From: Dallia pectoralis
Lineage: Eukaryota; Chordata; Actinopteri; Esociformes; Umbridae
Reading direction: 5' to 3'
Assembly: GCA_029465975.1 (NCBI GenBank)
Contig: CM055741.1
Location: forward strand, 3,307,728 to 3,371,727
Length of the DNA: 64,000 nucleotides
In this document: positions 1-10,511 of the stretch, one piece after another
Position numbering within the stretch: position 1 is the first letter of the stretch
Layout: the number at the start of each line of letters is the position of its first letter
Program-made: the position numbers and the translations under genes
The notes under the pieces: model-generated
Database searches by the model: none
The model's input: only the letters and a program-made list of their open reading frames with translations
What the model was told of the DNA's origin: nothing

Positions 1-1011
1 GTCGGGGCTTCCATTTTTTAACATTAACATTTAATGTTTAAGTACAGATATTAGAGATTATGAATATTATTATATTATAGATATTATCTTCCAGTTGTTT
101 CCTAAACTCAGTCCCCAGGTTCTGGTGAGTTGTCTAGATAAACATTACATGTTCAACAATGTTCAAAAACTATCACTCATTTAACTACACACCTGTCAAA
201 AGATTTGAGATCATTTTGTGTTTAAATAAATTTAATTACAGGTTTTATTAATCCCAAATGTTTATTGTTGCATCGTATGCATAAATGTCAACAGGCCGAG
301 TATCAACAAAACACTCAATGTTGTGAAGCATTTATTAAATTAGTGTTTGTTTCTGTATATAATATAAGCAATAAGGCAGTAAGGTTGAATACTCACTGTG
401 ACTGTAGTTGAACAGATCTGTAGTTGTAATCCTCTGTTGTATGTGTGTGAGTTACAGTAATGTGATGCTCTTTACATTCTGGGATGAGTTTCGTTTCACC
501 TGTGAGGAGTCATTTAAAGCCAATGAGAGCTTGTTGCTAGGCAAATAAGACTCAGTCTGCATTTTGATTGGGTGTTAAACATTGGCTAAACACCTGAGCA
601 GGAAACAGGCCACTACAATTCTGTTGGACACTTTTATTAGTAAAGCAGGCGTGTCCCCAATTGTGGAACCTCTTTCTCTCCCTCTGGGAACAAATGTTAT
701 GAACATAATGTTTGGATAGCAACATCTAAACAAAAACAACACCCTGTAAAATATGGTCACAAAAAAGAACAGAGGAATTAGCCCACTTTAGGCTGTCTAG
801 CTTTAGGCTCTTAGTACAGTTTTTTATTTATCCCAATGTATCTCTGGTATGGTCCTTGTGTATTTGTTTTGCATACAGAACTAGTTAATCGACATTCCAT
901 TAAATAAAGTCTCTGACATTTAGATGACTTCAACAAACATTCCACACAAACAAATGACAGACCTCGACTCTGAAGGCTGAAAGACATTTGCACGGTGTAG
1001 GGTTTATTTAA
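1..1011. repeat. Segmental duplication copy 1 (GIMAP upstream cassette)
   Basis: This stretch matches 4613-5800 over nearly its whole length and matches 8880-9320 over the part around the first exon. It contains a first-exon/promoter cassette (separate entry) and, at 820-985, a conserved block with a reverse-strand AATAAA, possibly the old 3' end of a neighbouring gene carried along in the duplication. No coding exon is visible. The copy relationship is seen directly; the gene-end reading is inference. Confidence 0.8.
397..565 (-). promoter_or_regulatory. Non-coding first exon and promoter, cassette copy 1
   Basis: On the minus strand a GTGAGT splice donor occupies 396-391, so the exon would end at 397. 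Upstream lie an IRF-like motif (plus-strand AGTTTCGTTTCACC at about 487-500), a weakened TATA box (TTTAAAT, about 512-518), and CCAAT boxes in both orientations. The same arrangement recurs at 4989, 9008 and 22858. There is no ATG in the exon, so it is 5' UTR. No intact GIMAP follows on the minus strand inside the window; the target gene may lie to the left of the window. Confidence 0.55.
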
Positions 1012-1490
1012 TTAGGTATAGGGATTATGGGATCAGGGTGTAGGGTTTGTGGGATGAGGGTGTAGGGATTATGGGATGAGGGTGTAGGGTTTATGGGATG
1101 AGGGTCTAGGGTTTGTGGGATGAGGGTGTAGGGTTTGTGGGATGAGGGTGTAGGGAGTATGGGATGAGGGTGTAGGGTTTGTGGGATGAGGGTGTAGGGT
1201 TTATGGGATGAGTGTCTAGGGTTTATGGGATGAGGGTGTAGGGAGTATGGGATGAGGGTGTAGGGATTATGGGATGAGGGTCTAGGGTTTATGGGATGAG
1301 GGTGTAGGGAGTATGGGATGAGTGTCTAGGGTTTATGGGATGAGGGTGTAGGGAGTATGGGATGAGGGTGTAGGGATTATGGGATGAGGGTCTAGGGTTT
1401 ATGGGATGAGGGTGTAGGGAGTATGGGATGAGGGTGTAGGGATTATGGGATGAGGGTGTAGGGTTTATGGGATGAGGGTGTAGGGATTAA
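1012..1490. repeat. Minisatellite, 23-bp unit
   Basis: About 20 units, each built on GGGATGAGGGTGTAGGG plus a variable TTTATG, ATTATG or AGTATG end. The G-rich strand has runs of three G every few bases and could form G-quadruplexes. It lies upstream of promoter cassette copy 1 and is absent at the same place in copy 2. Confidence 0.95.
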
Positions 1491-1885
1491 TCTAATGCAC
1501 GGACACAGCTATAACTATAAATACACTGTTAATATAGTTAACTTGCAGACTTTCACATATCTCTTTTGGGTGTAGTGTGAGAGGAACCAGGCGCAGGCAG
1601 GACATCAGGTTTGTGGGTTTTTATTCAAACAAAACACAACAAAACTTTTATACTGTTTAAATGAAAATGTGCTGATTTAAGCAACTTACTAAATACATGA
1701 AACAGATAGGACAACCACTCACCACATGTAACATTCAACAATGAGCAACACACAGAGGATGAAGGACCAAACATTTATACACATGCTGATAAACTTAATA
1801 GCAACCTGGTGTGAATGATTAGCGTGTGTAGGAAACCGGCACCTCTGCCTGCTAGCCAGCAGAGTGCGCCGCTGTCATAGAGGCC
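1491..1885. other. Repeat-like DNA, possible degenerate LTR
   Basis: No gene is seen. From about 1577 the text resembles the AATAAA-containing part of the solo LTRs described elsewhere in the window (a reverse-strand AATAAA-like site near 1621, and a phrase like 'cactcaccacatg'), but clear TG...CA ends and a target duplication are lacking. Confidence 0.3.
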
Positions 1886-2180
1886 AGGGGCCTCATTTAT
1901 AACCGCTGCGTACGCACAAAAGAAGACGTACGCCGCTCTCTACGCAAATTGGGATTTATATTGCGCAGCACTATTTCCCATTCACAATTAGATTAATACC
2001 GACACCTGTAACTTATCAAATACAATCTAATGGATGGTTATAAAAAGCCATGCGATCACAATGAGTAATGATGCACAATGGCTGATCTTGTGCTGTTAGA
2101 AGATGTATAATAGGTTTGTCTCATAATTATATAAAGTTTCCGTAAACTGCCCGTGAACAGGCAAACAAAAAAGCGCAGTT
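1886..2180. mobile_element. Transposon end, 'GGGGCCTCATTTATAA' family
   Basis: Begins with CCAGGGGCCTCATTTATAA followed by a GCGTACGCACA-rich stretch. The same end occurs at 52805 and, inverted, at 57662. Inner sequence at 2110-2175 matches 53125-53195 in reverse. This marks a short member, or one end, of the same DNA transposon family; PIF/Harbinger is my best guess from the GGGCC-type end. Confidence 0.6.
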
Positions 2181-2590
2181 TGCAGCAGTGTCTGTTAGAT
2201 TGCCGTCATGCACCAAATGTGGCCAGTCCTTCTGTACTTTCATCACAGGGGTCTGTCACCAGTCCTCCTCCACCTCTGATGGCGAAGGCAGAGACCAATT
2301 TTTCTCCGCATCAGTCGGCTCTGGCTCTTTACCAGGCGTGGCTGGTGTGCGTAGGAAATCCTCTGCAAATCCCCATGAGCACCCCTTTAGCACCCCCCAA
2401 AAATATTTTTAGGGTGCCTCCGGGGTTCTCCCCTGCCCTGTCGCCTGGAGAACTCCAGACCCGCTGTAATCAAACCTGGTAGGTGCTCCTTCCCGTCCCA
2501 GCCGAGGTTGGGTTTAACTGGACCATCACAGGGCGCCTTCCAAGTGTCCTCCTTCACTCTCTCGTATGGCTTGGCATTCTGTCACAAAAC
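2181..2590 (-). mobile_element. Gypsy-type leader/gag fragment (antisense, decayed)
   Basis: Read on the minus strand, this begins near 2585 with TGACA followed by GAATGCCAAGCCA, the layout of an LTR end followed by the internal leader of a retrotransposon. It matches 8565-8838 in its outer part. The reading frames are broken. The element type is inferred from the junction and from the related LTRs nearby. Confidence 0.4.
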
Positions 2591-2646
2591 ATTAAGGTGT
2601 TGTGCAGAAATAAAGCCAGGCGCAAAGGGTATGAGCACTTGTGATT

Positions 2647-3019
2647 GTCACGTCGCTTAGTCGGTGTAGTGCAGGAAGCCATATGCAGAGCAGGTAATCC
2701 GTTCAGAACAGATTTATAAAAAAACAAGAACGGAAAAAAATAACTAGTTTGAAATTATATTGTGCTAAACAGAGACCTACAAACTACAGCAATACGTATT
2801 CAATTAACACTCAACTCTATCTAACGTTGTGAACTGGAAATAATTACCAACAAATGTGCATATATATCCAGTGACTTAAATACAAACATAATCATCAAAT
2901 CCCATACAGCCATGACACTTTAATTAATCCAAATTTTAACAGCTGTGACTGAAATAACCAACATGCTCCAACACCCTCCTAACCCACTAGATGTCCCTGG
3001 TGTACTAGGAATTGTGACA
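2647..3019 (-). mobile_element. Solo LTR (Gypsy-type)
   Basis: Plus-strand ends are TGTCACG and GTGACA, which gives the TG...CA ends expected of an LTR in either direction. Inner text ('gcagagcaggtaatccg', then a reverse-strand AATAAA-like site) matches the solo LTRs at 49699 and 63157. No internal retrotransposon domains flank it. The 5-bp target duplication is not preserved. Confidence 0.6.
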
Positions 3020-3112
3020 ATGACAAAATTGTTGCGAAGTTGTTCAATAGTCATTGTTTGTGGAATGTATTATGAGACCTGCTGTGTTTTATGTAAACCT
3101 TATCCTGTGGAG

Positions 3113-3297
3113 TGGGGCTAGGTTAGATACCCTGGGGTTTACATTCACCCGTAGGTAACTGATTGTTATATACACTAGGTTAGATACCCTGGGGTTTACA
3201 TTCACCAGTAGGTAACTGATTGTTATATACACTAGGTTAGATACCCTGGGGTTTACATTCACCAGTAGGTAACTGATTGTTATATACACTAGGTTAG
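3113..3297. repeat. Minisatellite, 57-bp unit, running into the gap
   Basis: Three 57-bp units with the core TAGATACCCTGGGGTTTACA. The array stops exactly where the Ns begin, so the gap most likely hides further units. The reverse strand is open because 57 is a multiple of three; that reading frame is an artefact of the repeat and the Ns. Confidence 0.95.
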
Positions 3298-3797
3298 NNN
3301 NNNNNNNNNNNNNNNNNNNNNNNNNNNNNNNNNNNNNNNNNNNNNNNNNNNNNNNNNNNNNNNNNNNNNNNNNNNNNNNNNNNNNNNNNNNNNNNNNNNN
3401 NNNNNNNNNNNNNNNNNNNNNNNNNNNNNNNNNNNNNNNNNNNNNNNNNNNNNNNNNNNNNNNNNNNNNNNNNNNNNNNNNNNNNNNNNNNNNNNNNNNN
3501 NNNNNNNNNNNNNNNNNNNNNNNNNNNNNNNNNNNNNNNNNNNNNNNNNNNNNNNNNNNNNNNNNNNNNNNNNNNNNNNNNNNNNNNNNNNNNNNNNNNN
3601 NNNNNNNNNNNNNNNNNNNNNNNNNNNNNNNNNNNNNNNNNNNNNNNNNNNNNNNNNNNNNNNNNNNNNNNNNNNNNNNNNNNNNNNNNNNNNNNNNNNN
3701 NNNNNNNNNNNNNNNNNNNNNNNNNNNNNNNNNNNNNNNNNNNNNNNNNNNNNNNNNNNNNNNNNNNNNNNNNNNNNNNNNNNNNNNNNNNNNNNNN
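3298..3797. other. Assembly gap (500 N)
   Basis: Exactly 500 unknown bases, a conventional placeholder length, so the true size is unknown. The left flank is a tandem array. Confidence 0.99.
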
Positions 3798-4330
3798 TAT
3801 TTTACTGACAGTTTGTTCTGCCTCACATCACTGCTAATTCTGTAATGATACATTTTAATAATATACATTATTCTTATTGCTCAGGTAAAATACAATGACG
3901 AGTAGCTGTCTGAAATATCAAAATAAATGAAATACATTATCCTACGCAATAACCCAGATCAACGTAGCAGTCATGATAATGTAGACGACTCATAGCAGAG
4001 CGACAATAATGTAGATGACTCATAGCAGACTGATGATAATGTAGACGACTCATATGAGATATTAAATGACAGGATAAATCACTTGCCCAAGCACTCTTCG
4101 TTTTAGCTCCAGGTACTTTACAATCTGAGCCCATAAGACATATCAATGTGGTAAAAACACTAAACACAACAATACAAACAGCTACACAATTACAAACTCA
4201 AAACAGTGGACCCAAATCACAGGCCTTCAAGAAGAACAGTTCTATTAATCAACAAGCAGGTCACCATCGGATATGTAAAGCACCCTATACACACTTCAAC
4301 AATATATACACAAACTATAGTTAGTGGAAA
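3798..4330. other. No gene seen; three short 30-bp repeats
   Basis: Between about 3970 and 4056 a 30-bp phrase (GATAATGTAGACGACTCAT plus a variable part) is present three times. Nothing else is recognisable. Confidence 0.5.
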
Positions 4331-4415
4331 AAGGAAAGGGAAGTTTGGGGTCCCCTGCTAGAGCTGCTACCCACATGACCCGACCCCGGATAAGCGGTTG
4401 AAGATGAGTCGGGAA
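4331..4415 (+). mobile_element. RTE-like LINE, 3' end fragment
   Basis: The phrase from 'gaaagggaagtttgggg' through CCCGACCCCGGATAAGCGG to 'gaagatgag' matches the last 80 bases of the larger RTE-like LINE at 54561-56503. It is a strongly 5'-truncated copy, which is usual for LINEs. Confidence 0.7.
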
Positions 4416-4988
4416 AAACAGGTTGTGTTTTCAACCCCAGGCGTTACATCAGACCAACTAATTGTGCGTCATCACCTTGTGTTGTTAGATTAGACATAAA
4501 TCTGCAATGTGGTCTGTCAGGAAGTTCCCATTCCTGGTGTTCAGTGTCCCGTCACTCAGAACTGACTAATCAATCTGCGTCCATCTCAAGAACTACCGTC
4601 AATGTTTGATCAGTCGGGGCTTCCATTTTTTAACATTAACATTTAATGTTTAAGTACAGATATTAGAGATTATGAATATTATTATATTATAGATATTATC
4701 TTCCAGTTGTTTCCTAAACTCAGTCCCCAGGTTCTGGTGAGTTGTCTAGATAAACATTACATGTTCAACGATTCAATTACACACCTGTCAATAGATTTGA
4801 GAACATTTTGAGGTCAAATACATTTATTTACAGGTGTTAGTAATCCCAAATATTTATTGTTGCATCGTATGCTTGAATGTCAACAGGCCGAGTATCAACA
4901 AAACATTTACTCAATATTGTGAAACATTTAATTAATGTTTGTTTCTGTATATAATATAAGCAGTAAGGTAGTAAGGTTAAATACTCAC

Positions 4989-5165
4989 TGTGACTGTAGT
5001 TGAACAGATCTGTAGTTGTAATCCTCTGTTGTATGTGTGTGAGTTACAGTAATGTGATGCTCTTTACAGTCTGGGATGAGTTTCGTTTCACCTGTGAGGA
5101 GTCATTTATAGCCAATGAGAGCTTGTTGCTAGGCAAATAAGACTCAGTCTGCATTTTGATTGGGT
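4989..5165 (-). promoter_or_regulatory. Non-coding first exon and promoter, cassette copy 2
   Basis: The GTGAGT donor is at 4988-4983 on the minus strand. Upstream are the IRF-like AGTTTCGTTTCACC (5079-5092), a good TATA box (TATAAAT, 5110-5104), and CCAAT boxes at 5112-5116 (plus strand) and 5163-5159 (minus strand). The IRF-like motif lies between TATA and the exon body, close to where transcription would start. No intact downstream minus-strand GIMAP is seen between here and position 1. Confidence 0.6.
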
Positions 5166-5396
5166 GTTAAACATTGGCTAAATACCTGAACAGGAAACAG
5201 GCCACTACAATTCTGTTGGACACTTTTGGGAGTAAAATGCTGAACAAGATCACATATAGTAGCCTAAACACGCATGAGTGTCCCCTATTGTGGAACGTCT
5301 TTGTCTCCCTCTGGGTATGAAAGTAATAAACATCCTTTTAGCATACTAACCTCTAAACAAAACCCAGTAAAATATGACCATATAGGACATTTTAGG

Positions 5397-5598
5397 CTTT
5401 TAGGATGTCTAGTTTTAGGATGTCTAGTTTTAGGATGTCTAGTTTTAGGATGTCTAGTTTTAGGATTTCTAGATTTAGGTTGTCTAGTTTTAGGCTGTCT
5501 AGTTTTAGGATGTCTAGTTTTAGGATGTCTAGTTTTAGGATGTCTAGTTTTAGGTTGTCTAGTTTTAGGCTGTCTAGTTTAAGGCTGTCTAGTTTGTG
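5397..5598. repeat. Minisatellite, 15-bp unit
   Basis: About 13 copies of a 15-mer with the core GATGTCTAGTTTTAG. The duplicate at 785-812 contains only one to two units, so the array grew after the segment duplicated. Confidence 0.95.
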
Positions 5599-5805
5599 AC
5601 AATAACGTCAAGTGAATTAAAGACTGGTTGTAGTACAGTTCTTTATTTATCCCAATGTATCTCTGGTATGGTCCTTGTGTATTTGTTTTACATACAGAAC
5701 TAGTTAATCGACATTCCATTAAATCTCTGACGTTCAGATCACTTCAACCAAACATTCCACACCCACAAAGTCAACGATAGACCTCAACTCTGAAGGCTGC
5801 ATCTC

Positions 5806-6640
5806 AAATGGCAGCATAATCCCTTCATATAAGTTCATACCATTTGACCTGGACCCTATTGTACTTTAAGGGTGAATATGGAGCTATTGGAAGAAATACC
5901 AATCCAGTTCTTAAAACAGAAACTCCTGCCTTGAAGATGGCAAATGACATAACCTGGAAATAAATATGACTCAATTTAATGAAAGTAACTGTCACGATTG
6001 TTATTGTTTTTACGTTCTGGCTTGATATGTTTTTGCCACAACTTATCTTTTCACCAACTCTCTGCTGCCAGATGAACGAGTTCGATAACATGGCTTCACA
6101 CTTTATCCTTTGGGTGGATCTACTGTGCTGCTTCTTTAATCGTTATTTAATTGCTATGCTTACTTTTATTTATTTCTGCTGTTATCGTCAGTCAAAAGGC
6201 AGATTGGGGTATATGTTAGAACTAGGATTTATTTTATTTTTCACACCTAATTTCACACAAGCACAGCCTGGTTGTAAGGGTTCGTGTATGGGTTCTTATT
6301 TTGTGTGCTTGTTTCTGTCTCCCCCTGGTGGTTGTTCATGTATTAAGTTTTGGTCTGGTACTTTTCCGTTTCCCCATATCACTAATTTTCCCGCCCTTGC
6401 TCACCTCTCGCCTATTAGTCCTCGTTATGTCTGTATATAAGCTCCCCAGTGTTTCTTGTGTTTGTTGGTTTATTGCTTCGTGTTTCGGTCCCCAGTTAAG
6501 CTGTTCACGCTTACCAAGTTATATTACTGCCTGTTTTTCGTCATGCCTGCATCTCATCTGTCATTCTTCTCCTGGTTAGCCATCTAACCTTATCATCTAA
6601 CTCTAGCTTTTTGTCTTTGAACAGATGTTCTCTATACTGG
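5806..6640. other. No recognised gene
   Basis: The longest open frame here (153 codons, 5979-6440, plus strand) has no family resemblance, and no splice or promoter context supports it. I see no transposon ends. Confidence 0.5.
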
Positions 6641-6689
6641 AACTTGAGTTCCAATACCAAAAGGCTCAGAGAAAGCTTTCATTTGCAAT

Positions 6690-7141
6690 ATGTTTATTTC
6701 AGTGTTTTATTTGACAGAGCGTGTGGAGAGAAACATGACAGCGTTTTTTGCTAAGAACAGCAGCAGCAGTGATTTCCAAGATCGCCCTAATAATGTAATT
6801 ACAACATAATATCACATCATAACATTCTTCGTTACATGTTACAATGACATCACATTATTACATGTTTTATAACACTCTATATAATAATCTGTCCAAAGTT
6901 TAAACCACAATTTAAACGTGACATTGTTGCTGTTCACAAATGTAACACAATATTCAGGACAACCGTAAATTTTACAGTAGAATTCAAAATAACAGTATTA
7001 TTACAGAACCATTACTAAAAAGAGTAAAAACAATGAAACACCAGGATTTTTAAAGTAACATTTGCTAAAAGAGAACTTGCATTACGGTAGAAATCTCAAA
7101 AGAACACACACATTTTGTACCATAAAATAGCGTTTCTTGTT
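6690..7141 (-). other. Putative 3' UTR and poly(A) signals of the first GIMAP
   Basis: Downstream of the stop of the GIMAP gene at 7142. Two reverse-strand AATAAA signals (near 6693-6698 and 6706-6711) would give a 3' UTR of about 0.45 kb. The sequence between is AT-rich and without transposon ends. Confidence 0.45.
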
Positions 7142-7995
7142 TTACCACTTAAATATTTCCATACAGTTGTAACCTTCCACCACTCCTCCTACAGCTCCAG
7201 CTAACCACCATAGTGGACCCCCAGAGACAAACCCCAACCCCAATGCTCCTGTGCTGAGTAACCCAGACAACGTGCATCGACTTAACAATTCCTCCCTACG
7301 CTTCCTCTCTTCCTTGTCCTTTAGGATCTTCTCTTGCTCCTTGTCTCTTCTCTCATTGTCTTCCTGTCTTCTCCTTATGTTCTCCTCGTTGATCTTCCTC
7401 TGGACTTCCTGGTACATCTCGTTGGTGTAGTGGTTTCCTCCGTTCTCCTTCACCATCTTCTCCGTCATCTCCAGTAGCTCTGTGACCTGGGTGTGGTTCC
7501 TCGTCCTGTTCAGTGAGATATATCTGCCCCCACAGTCGTTGATGAGTTTCCGGAGCTCTTTGCTCTCAGACAGGAAGTCCTCCACGGATTTCCCCCCTAG
7601 TTGATCTCCATGTGTAAACAGTAAGGTGGTGTACATGGAGGCTTCTTCTCCAAAGTTCTCCTGGATCCACTTCACAGCGTTCTGCTCCTCCTCTGTGAAC
7701 CTTGCCAGCTTTATCACCAGCAGGAACACGTGAGGTCCTGGGACAGACTCCTCTATACATCTGACGATTTCCCCCTTCATCTCTTCCTGGGACTTATTTG
7801 TGTCAAAGAGTCCTGGAGTGTCGATGACATCAATCATGCTTCCGTTCACCTCTCCAGTCTGTTTCTCACTCTGTGATGTCACAGAGACGGGAGACGCCTC
7901 CACTCTAAACGCGTCTCTCCCCAGGATGGTGTTTCCTGTTGCACTCTTTCCTGATCCAGTCTTCCCCAGCAGAACTATCCTCAGATTGTCGGCAT
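7142..7995 (-). CDS. GIMAP-family GTPase, main exon (gene A)
   Basis: AIG1-type guanine-nucleotide-binding protein of the immunity-associated GIMAP family; members act at intracellular membranes of lymphocytes and bind GTP. This exon encodes about 283 residues. Visible: P-loop GKTGSGKS (about residues 11-18), G3 motif DTPG (59-62), the GIMAP conserved box LLVIKLARFT (92-101), a G4-like THGD (128-131), a highly charged Arg/Glu coiled-coil stretch (about 198-238), and a glycine-rich hydrophobic C-terminus (241-273) that could anchor it in a membrane. The exon starts at 7995 after the acceptor ATTCTCATAG, in phase 1 like the other GIMAP exons here. The frame stays open to an ATG at 8032, but the acceptor argues against using it. 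The first coding exon is either 8241-8424 or unseen; promoter cassette copy 3 at 9008 lies upstream in the right orientation. No defect is seen. Confidence 0.9.
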
Positions 7996-8240
7996 CTATG
8001 AGAATAGACATGGGTTTCAGTTGATATACCAATCACCACAAGAACAAAGTCAAATTCTGTCTTAGGGCTTCAGTTTAGGGTCAAGTAAGGGCTAGAATTC
8101 TTTTAGTGTGTGTGTGCGTGCGTGTTTCTAGTCAATAAGCAATGTTTCTTCAGCAACCACCTGAATGCTTTGCTTTACTGAACCTTGAATCAACATTGAT
8201 ATGAAAGGATGTGTGTGCAGATGTGTGTGTGTGTGTCTAC

Positions 8241-8424
8241 CTTGGCATTGACCAATCAGGTCTTGCAGACAGAGTGTCAACATGAACAGAATCCAATTGG
8301 CCCCTCCTCTTCCTTGTGCCATCTCTGCTACAGCAGCCAATGAAAAGCATGAAAAAATATGCAAAATTACCCAAAGTCCCATCACAAACCAGCATGTTTT
8401 ACAGACAGTTTGTTCCCCCACCTC
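8241..8424 (-). CDS. Candidate 5' exon of gene A with signal-peptide-like sequence
   Basis: An open minus-strand stretch between a possible acceptor (TCTGTTGAAACAG, ending near 8425) and a donor (CAAG|GTAGAC, exon end 8241). It encodes two hydrophobic segments, VILHIFSCFSLAAVAE and ANWILFMLTLCLQDLIG, each preceded by an in-frame Met (MGLW..., MAQG...). It ends in phase 1, so splicing to 7995 keeps the frame and gives ...GQCQ-D-ADNLRIV. The donor is weaker than the GTGAGT donors of the other first exons. It could instead be the signal exon of a lost receptor gene, or chance. Function unknown. Confidence 0.3.
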
Positions 8425-8564
8425 TGTTTCAACAGATGTAATATGTTATACATTATTGTCAGAGCTCAGATGCATGTTACAATGATTAGTACAAGCTGTG
8501 CAGTTTTACTGTAGTTGTTCAACAGCATAACATAGGTGACCAGAGTGCGGTAAACATCATGTAA

Positions 8565-8838
8565 AAACTCCCAGCCGACGTTGAGTTTAATGGGCTCAGT
8601 CGGCTTAGGACGGGATCCCACCACAGGGCGCCCTTCAGGGGGTCCTCCTCCACTCTCCCTCATAGACCACCTCCTCATTATCCAAAGTAAGGGAGTTGGA
8701 CCCCCAACCGCCCTGCCAGGAGTAACGCCGCTCCCACTGCCCCTGAGCCGGGGCTGAGCTTCATTCCTCAGGGAGCTGTAGCGAACCTCCCCGAGGAATC
8801 CACTCACCGTCATGCTTTTCTGGCTTGGCATTCTGTCA
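8565..8838 (-). mobile_element. Gypsy-type leader/gag start fragment (antisense)
   Basis: On the minus strand TGACA (8838-8834) is followed by GAATGCCAAGCCAG and an open, Arg/Gly/Pro-rich frame starting at 8831 (about 120 codons). This is the layout of an LTR end, leader and start of gag; 2181-2590 is a relative. No recognisable gag motif, protease or polymerase follows. It lies in the 5' region of gene A. The assignment is inference. Confidence 0.4.
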
Positions 8839-8879
8839 CCAAACCTTCAGGTACTTGTGACAAAATGTTTATTGTTGTC

Positions 8880-9330
8880 TCGTTTACTTTAATTGCAACA
8901 GGTCTAGTAACAACAGAACACTTACTCATTATTTTGAAAAATGTATTTAATTAGTGTTTGTTTCTGTATATAATATAAGCAGTAAGGTAGTAAGGTTGAA
9001 TACTCACTGTGACTGTAGTTGAACAGATCTGTAGTTGTAATCCTCTGTTGTATGTGTGTGAGTTACAGTAATGTGATGCTCTTTACAGTCTGGATTCAGT
9101 TTCGTTTCACCTGTGAGAAGTAATTTATAGCCAATGAGAGCTTGTTGCTAAGCAAATAAGACTCAGTCTGAATTTTGATTGGGTGTAAAACATTGGGTAA
9201 ATACCTGAGCAGGAAACAGGCCACTACAATTCTGTTGGACACTTTTGGGAGTAAAATGCTGAACAAGATCACATATAGTAGCCTAAACACGCATGAGTGT
9301 CCCCTATTGTGGAACGTCTTTCTCTGACGC
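8880..9330 (-). promoter_or_regulatory. Non-coding first exon and promoter, cassette copy 3 (likely drives gene A)
   Basis: The GTGAGT donor is at 9007-9002 (exon end 9008). The IRF-like AGTTTCGTTTCAC is at 9098-9110, the TATA box (TATAAAT) at 9129-9123, and CCAAT nearby. It is the nearest upstream cassette to gene A on the same strand, so it is the likely promoter and 5' UTR exon. The homology with copies 1 and 2 stops near 9320. Confidence 0.6.
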
Positions 9331-9774
9331 ATAGGACAGTCAGTCTGAATTCTTCATTATAAACATTCTTCAGATAACTATAGCTATTAGCAAATTAAAC
9401 AGGTCGGTACAACTGTGTCAGATTCCTTAGGAGTGAAGGGCAGAACCAGATCACATAACATGGCATTTTGAATTCTCTAGCTATTTGTTTTCCTGGCTTG
9501 GATCCAAATCTGCCCGTATGTTTTGCTCACTGTCAACCCACAAAACAGAGTAAACAGGCGTAGGAATATCAGACGAACACATGATGTTTGAAAAGCAGTG
9601 ACGAGCAGTTGTCTAATCAGTGAATACAGGTGAATGCTGAGTGTGTTATATTATAAGGAAGTGGAACTACACACCTGTAGAACCTTATCAGGTATTATTG
9701 CTTATGTTTTCACAGCAAAGTTGTCACAACGTGCTTTTACAAACACCCAGACATCGACAAGTTGAACAAGATGA
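9331..9774. other. No recognised feature
   Basis: AT-rich spacer without open frames of note, tandem repeats or transposon ends that I can identify. Confidence 0.5.
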
Positions 9775-9895
9775 ACAACTTGATACACGGTGGCTAGGAA
9801 AAACTTCCTGAAGGTCAAATTTAGGAAGAAACCTAGAGAGGAACCAGGCTCGGGGGGGGTGACCAGTCCTCTTCTGGCTGTGCTGTGTGACCTTA
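9775..9895. repeat. Dispersed repeat common in salmonid-type genomes
   Basis: Contains 'ggtggctaggaaaaact', 'gaagaaacctagagagg' and 'agtcctcttctggctg'. These phrases are familiar to me from salmonid-group repeats, which supports the taxonomic guess. A short relative is at 14838-14875. Confidence 0.5.
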
Positions 9896-10029
9896 TGATA
9901 GTTTAATTTAATAGTTATATAAATGCATTTTTTTTAAGTGCAAAGAGTCTTATACAATATAATAGTCCACGTCAAATTCAGTCGGAAAGGGACAACAGGG
10001 AGGGTTGAGGGTTTGGCAGGTTAGCATCA

Positions 10030-10282
10030 GCTGCTCAGCCTGTAACACAACCAGGGGGTCCTTATACTATATATATATATATATATATAAACTGTCAGGT
10101 AGCATCAGCTGCTCAGCCTGTAACACAACCAGGGGGTCCTTATACTATATATATATATAAACTGTCAGGTAGCATCAGCTGCTCAGCCTGTAACACAACC
10201 AGGGGGTCCTTATACTATATATATATATAAACTGTCAGGTAGCATCAGCTGCTCAGCCTGTAACACAACCAGGGGGTCCTTA

Positions 10283-10330
<48 letters not shown>

Positions 10331-10378
10331 TCAGGTAGCATCAGCTGTTCAGCCTGTAACACAACCAGGGGGTCCTTA

Positions 10379-10416
<38 letters not shown>

Positions 10417-10466
10417 TGTCAGGTAGCATCAGCTGTTCAGCCTGTAACACAACCAGGGGGTCCTTA

Positions 10467-10508
<42 letters not shown>
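10030..10508. repeat. Minisatellite with embedded (AT)n
   Basis: Six or seven units with the core AGCATCAGCTGCTCAGCC, each ending in an (AT) run whose length varies from about 10 to more than 40 bases. The array resumes at 11503-11575, so it was split by the hAT element between. Confidence 0.95.

Positions 10509-10511
<3 letters not shown>

Larger units (their letters stand above)
4613..5805. repeat. Segmental duplication copy 2 (GIMAP upstream cassette)
   Basis: Parallel to 1-1011, starting with the same phrase 'gtcggggcttcc'. It carries promoter cassette copy 2, an extra 15-bp minisatellite (5397-5598), and the conserved block at 5640-5790 with a reverse-strand AATAAA. No coding sequence is seen. 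Confidence 0.85.

Noticed and set aside
1012..1490. G-rich GGG-TGTAGGG repeats as possible telomere sequence
   Set aside because: The unit is 23 bp, not TTAGGG, and it varies in a minisatellite manner; at most telomere-like by composition.
3089..3868. 259-codon minus-strand frame
   Set aside because: Most of it is the run of N; the rest is the 57-bp repeat.
5979..6440. 153-codon plus-strand open frame with hydrophobic stretches
   Set aside because: No family resemblance and no promoter, splice or poly(A) context; likely chance in non-coding DNA.
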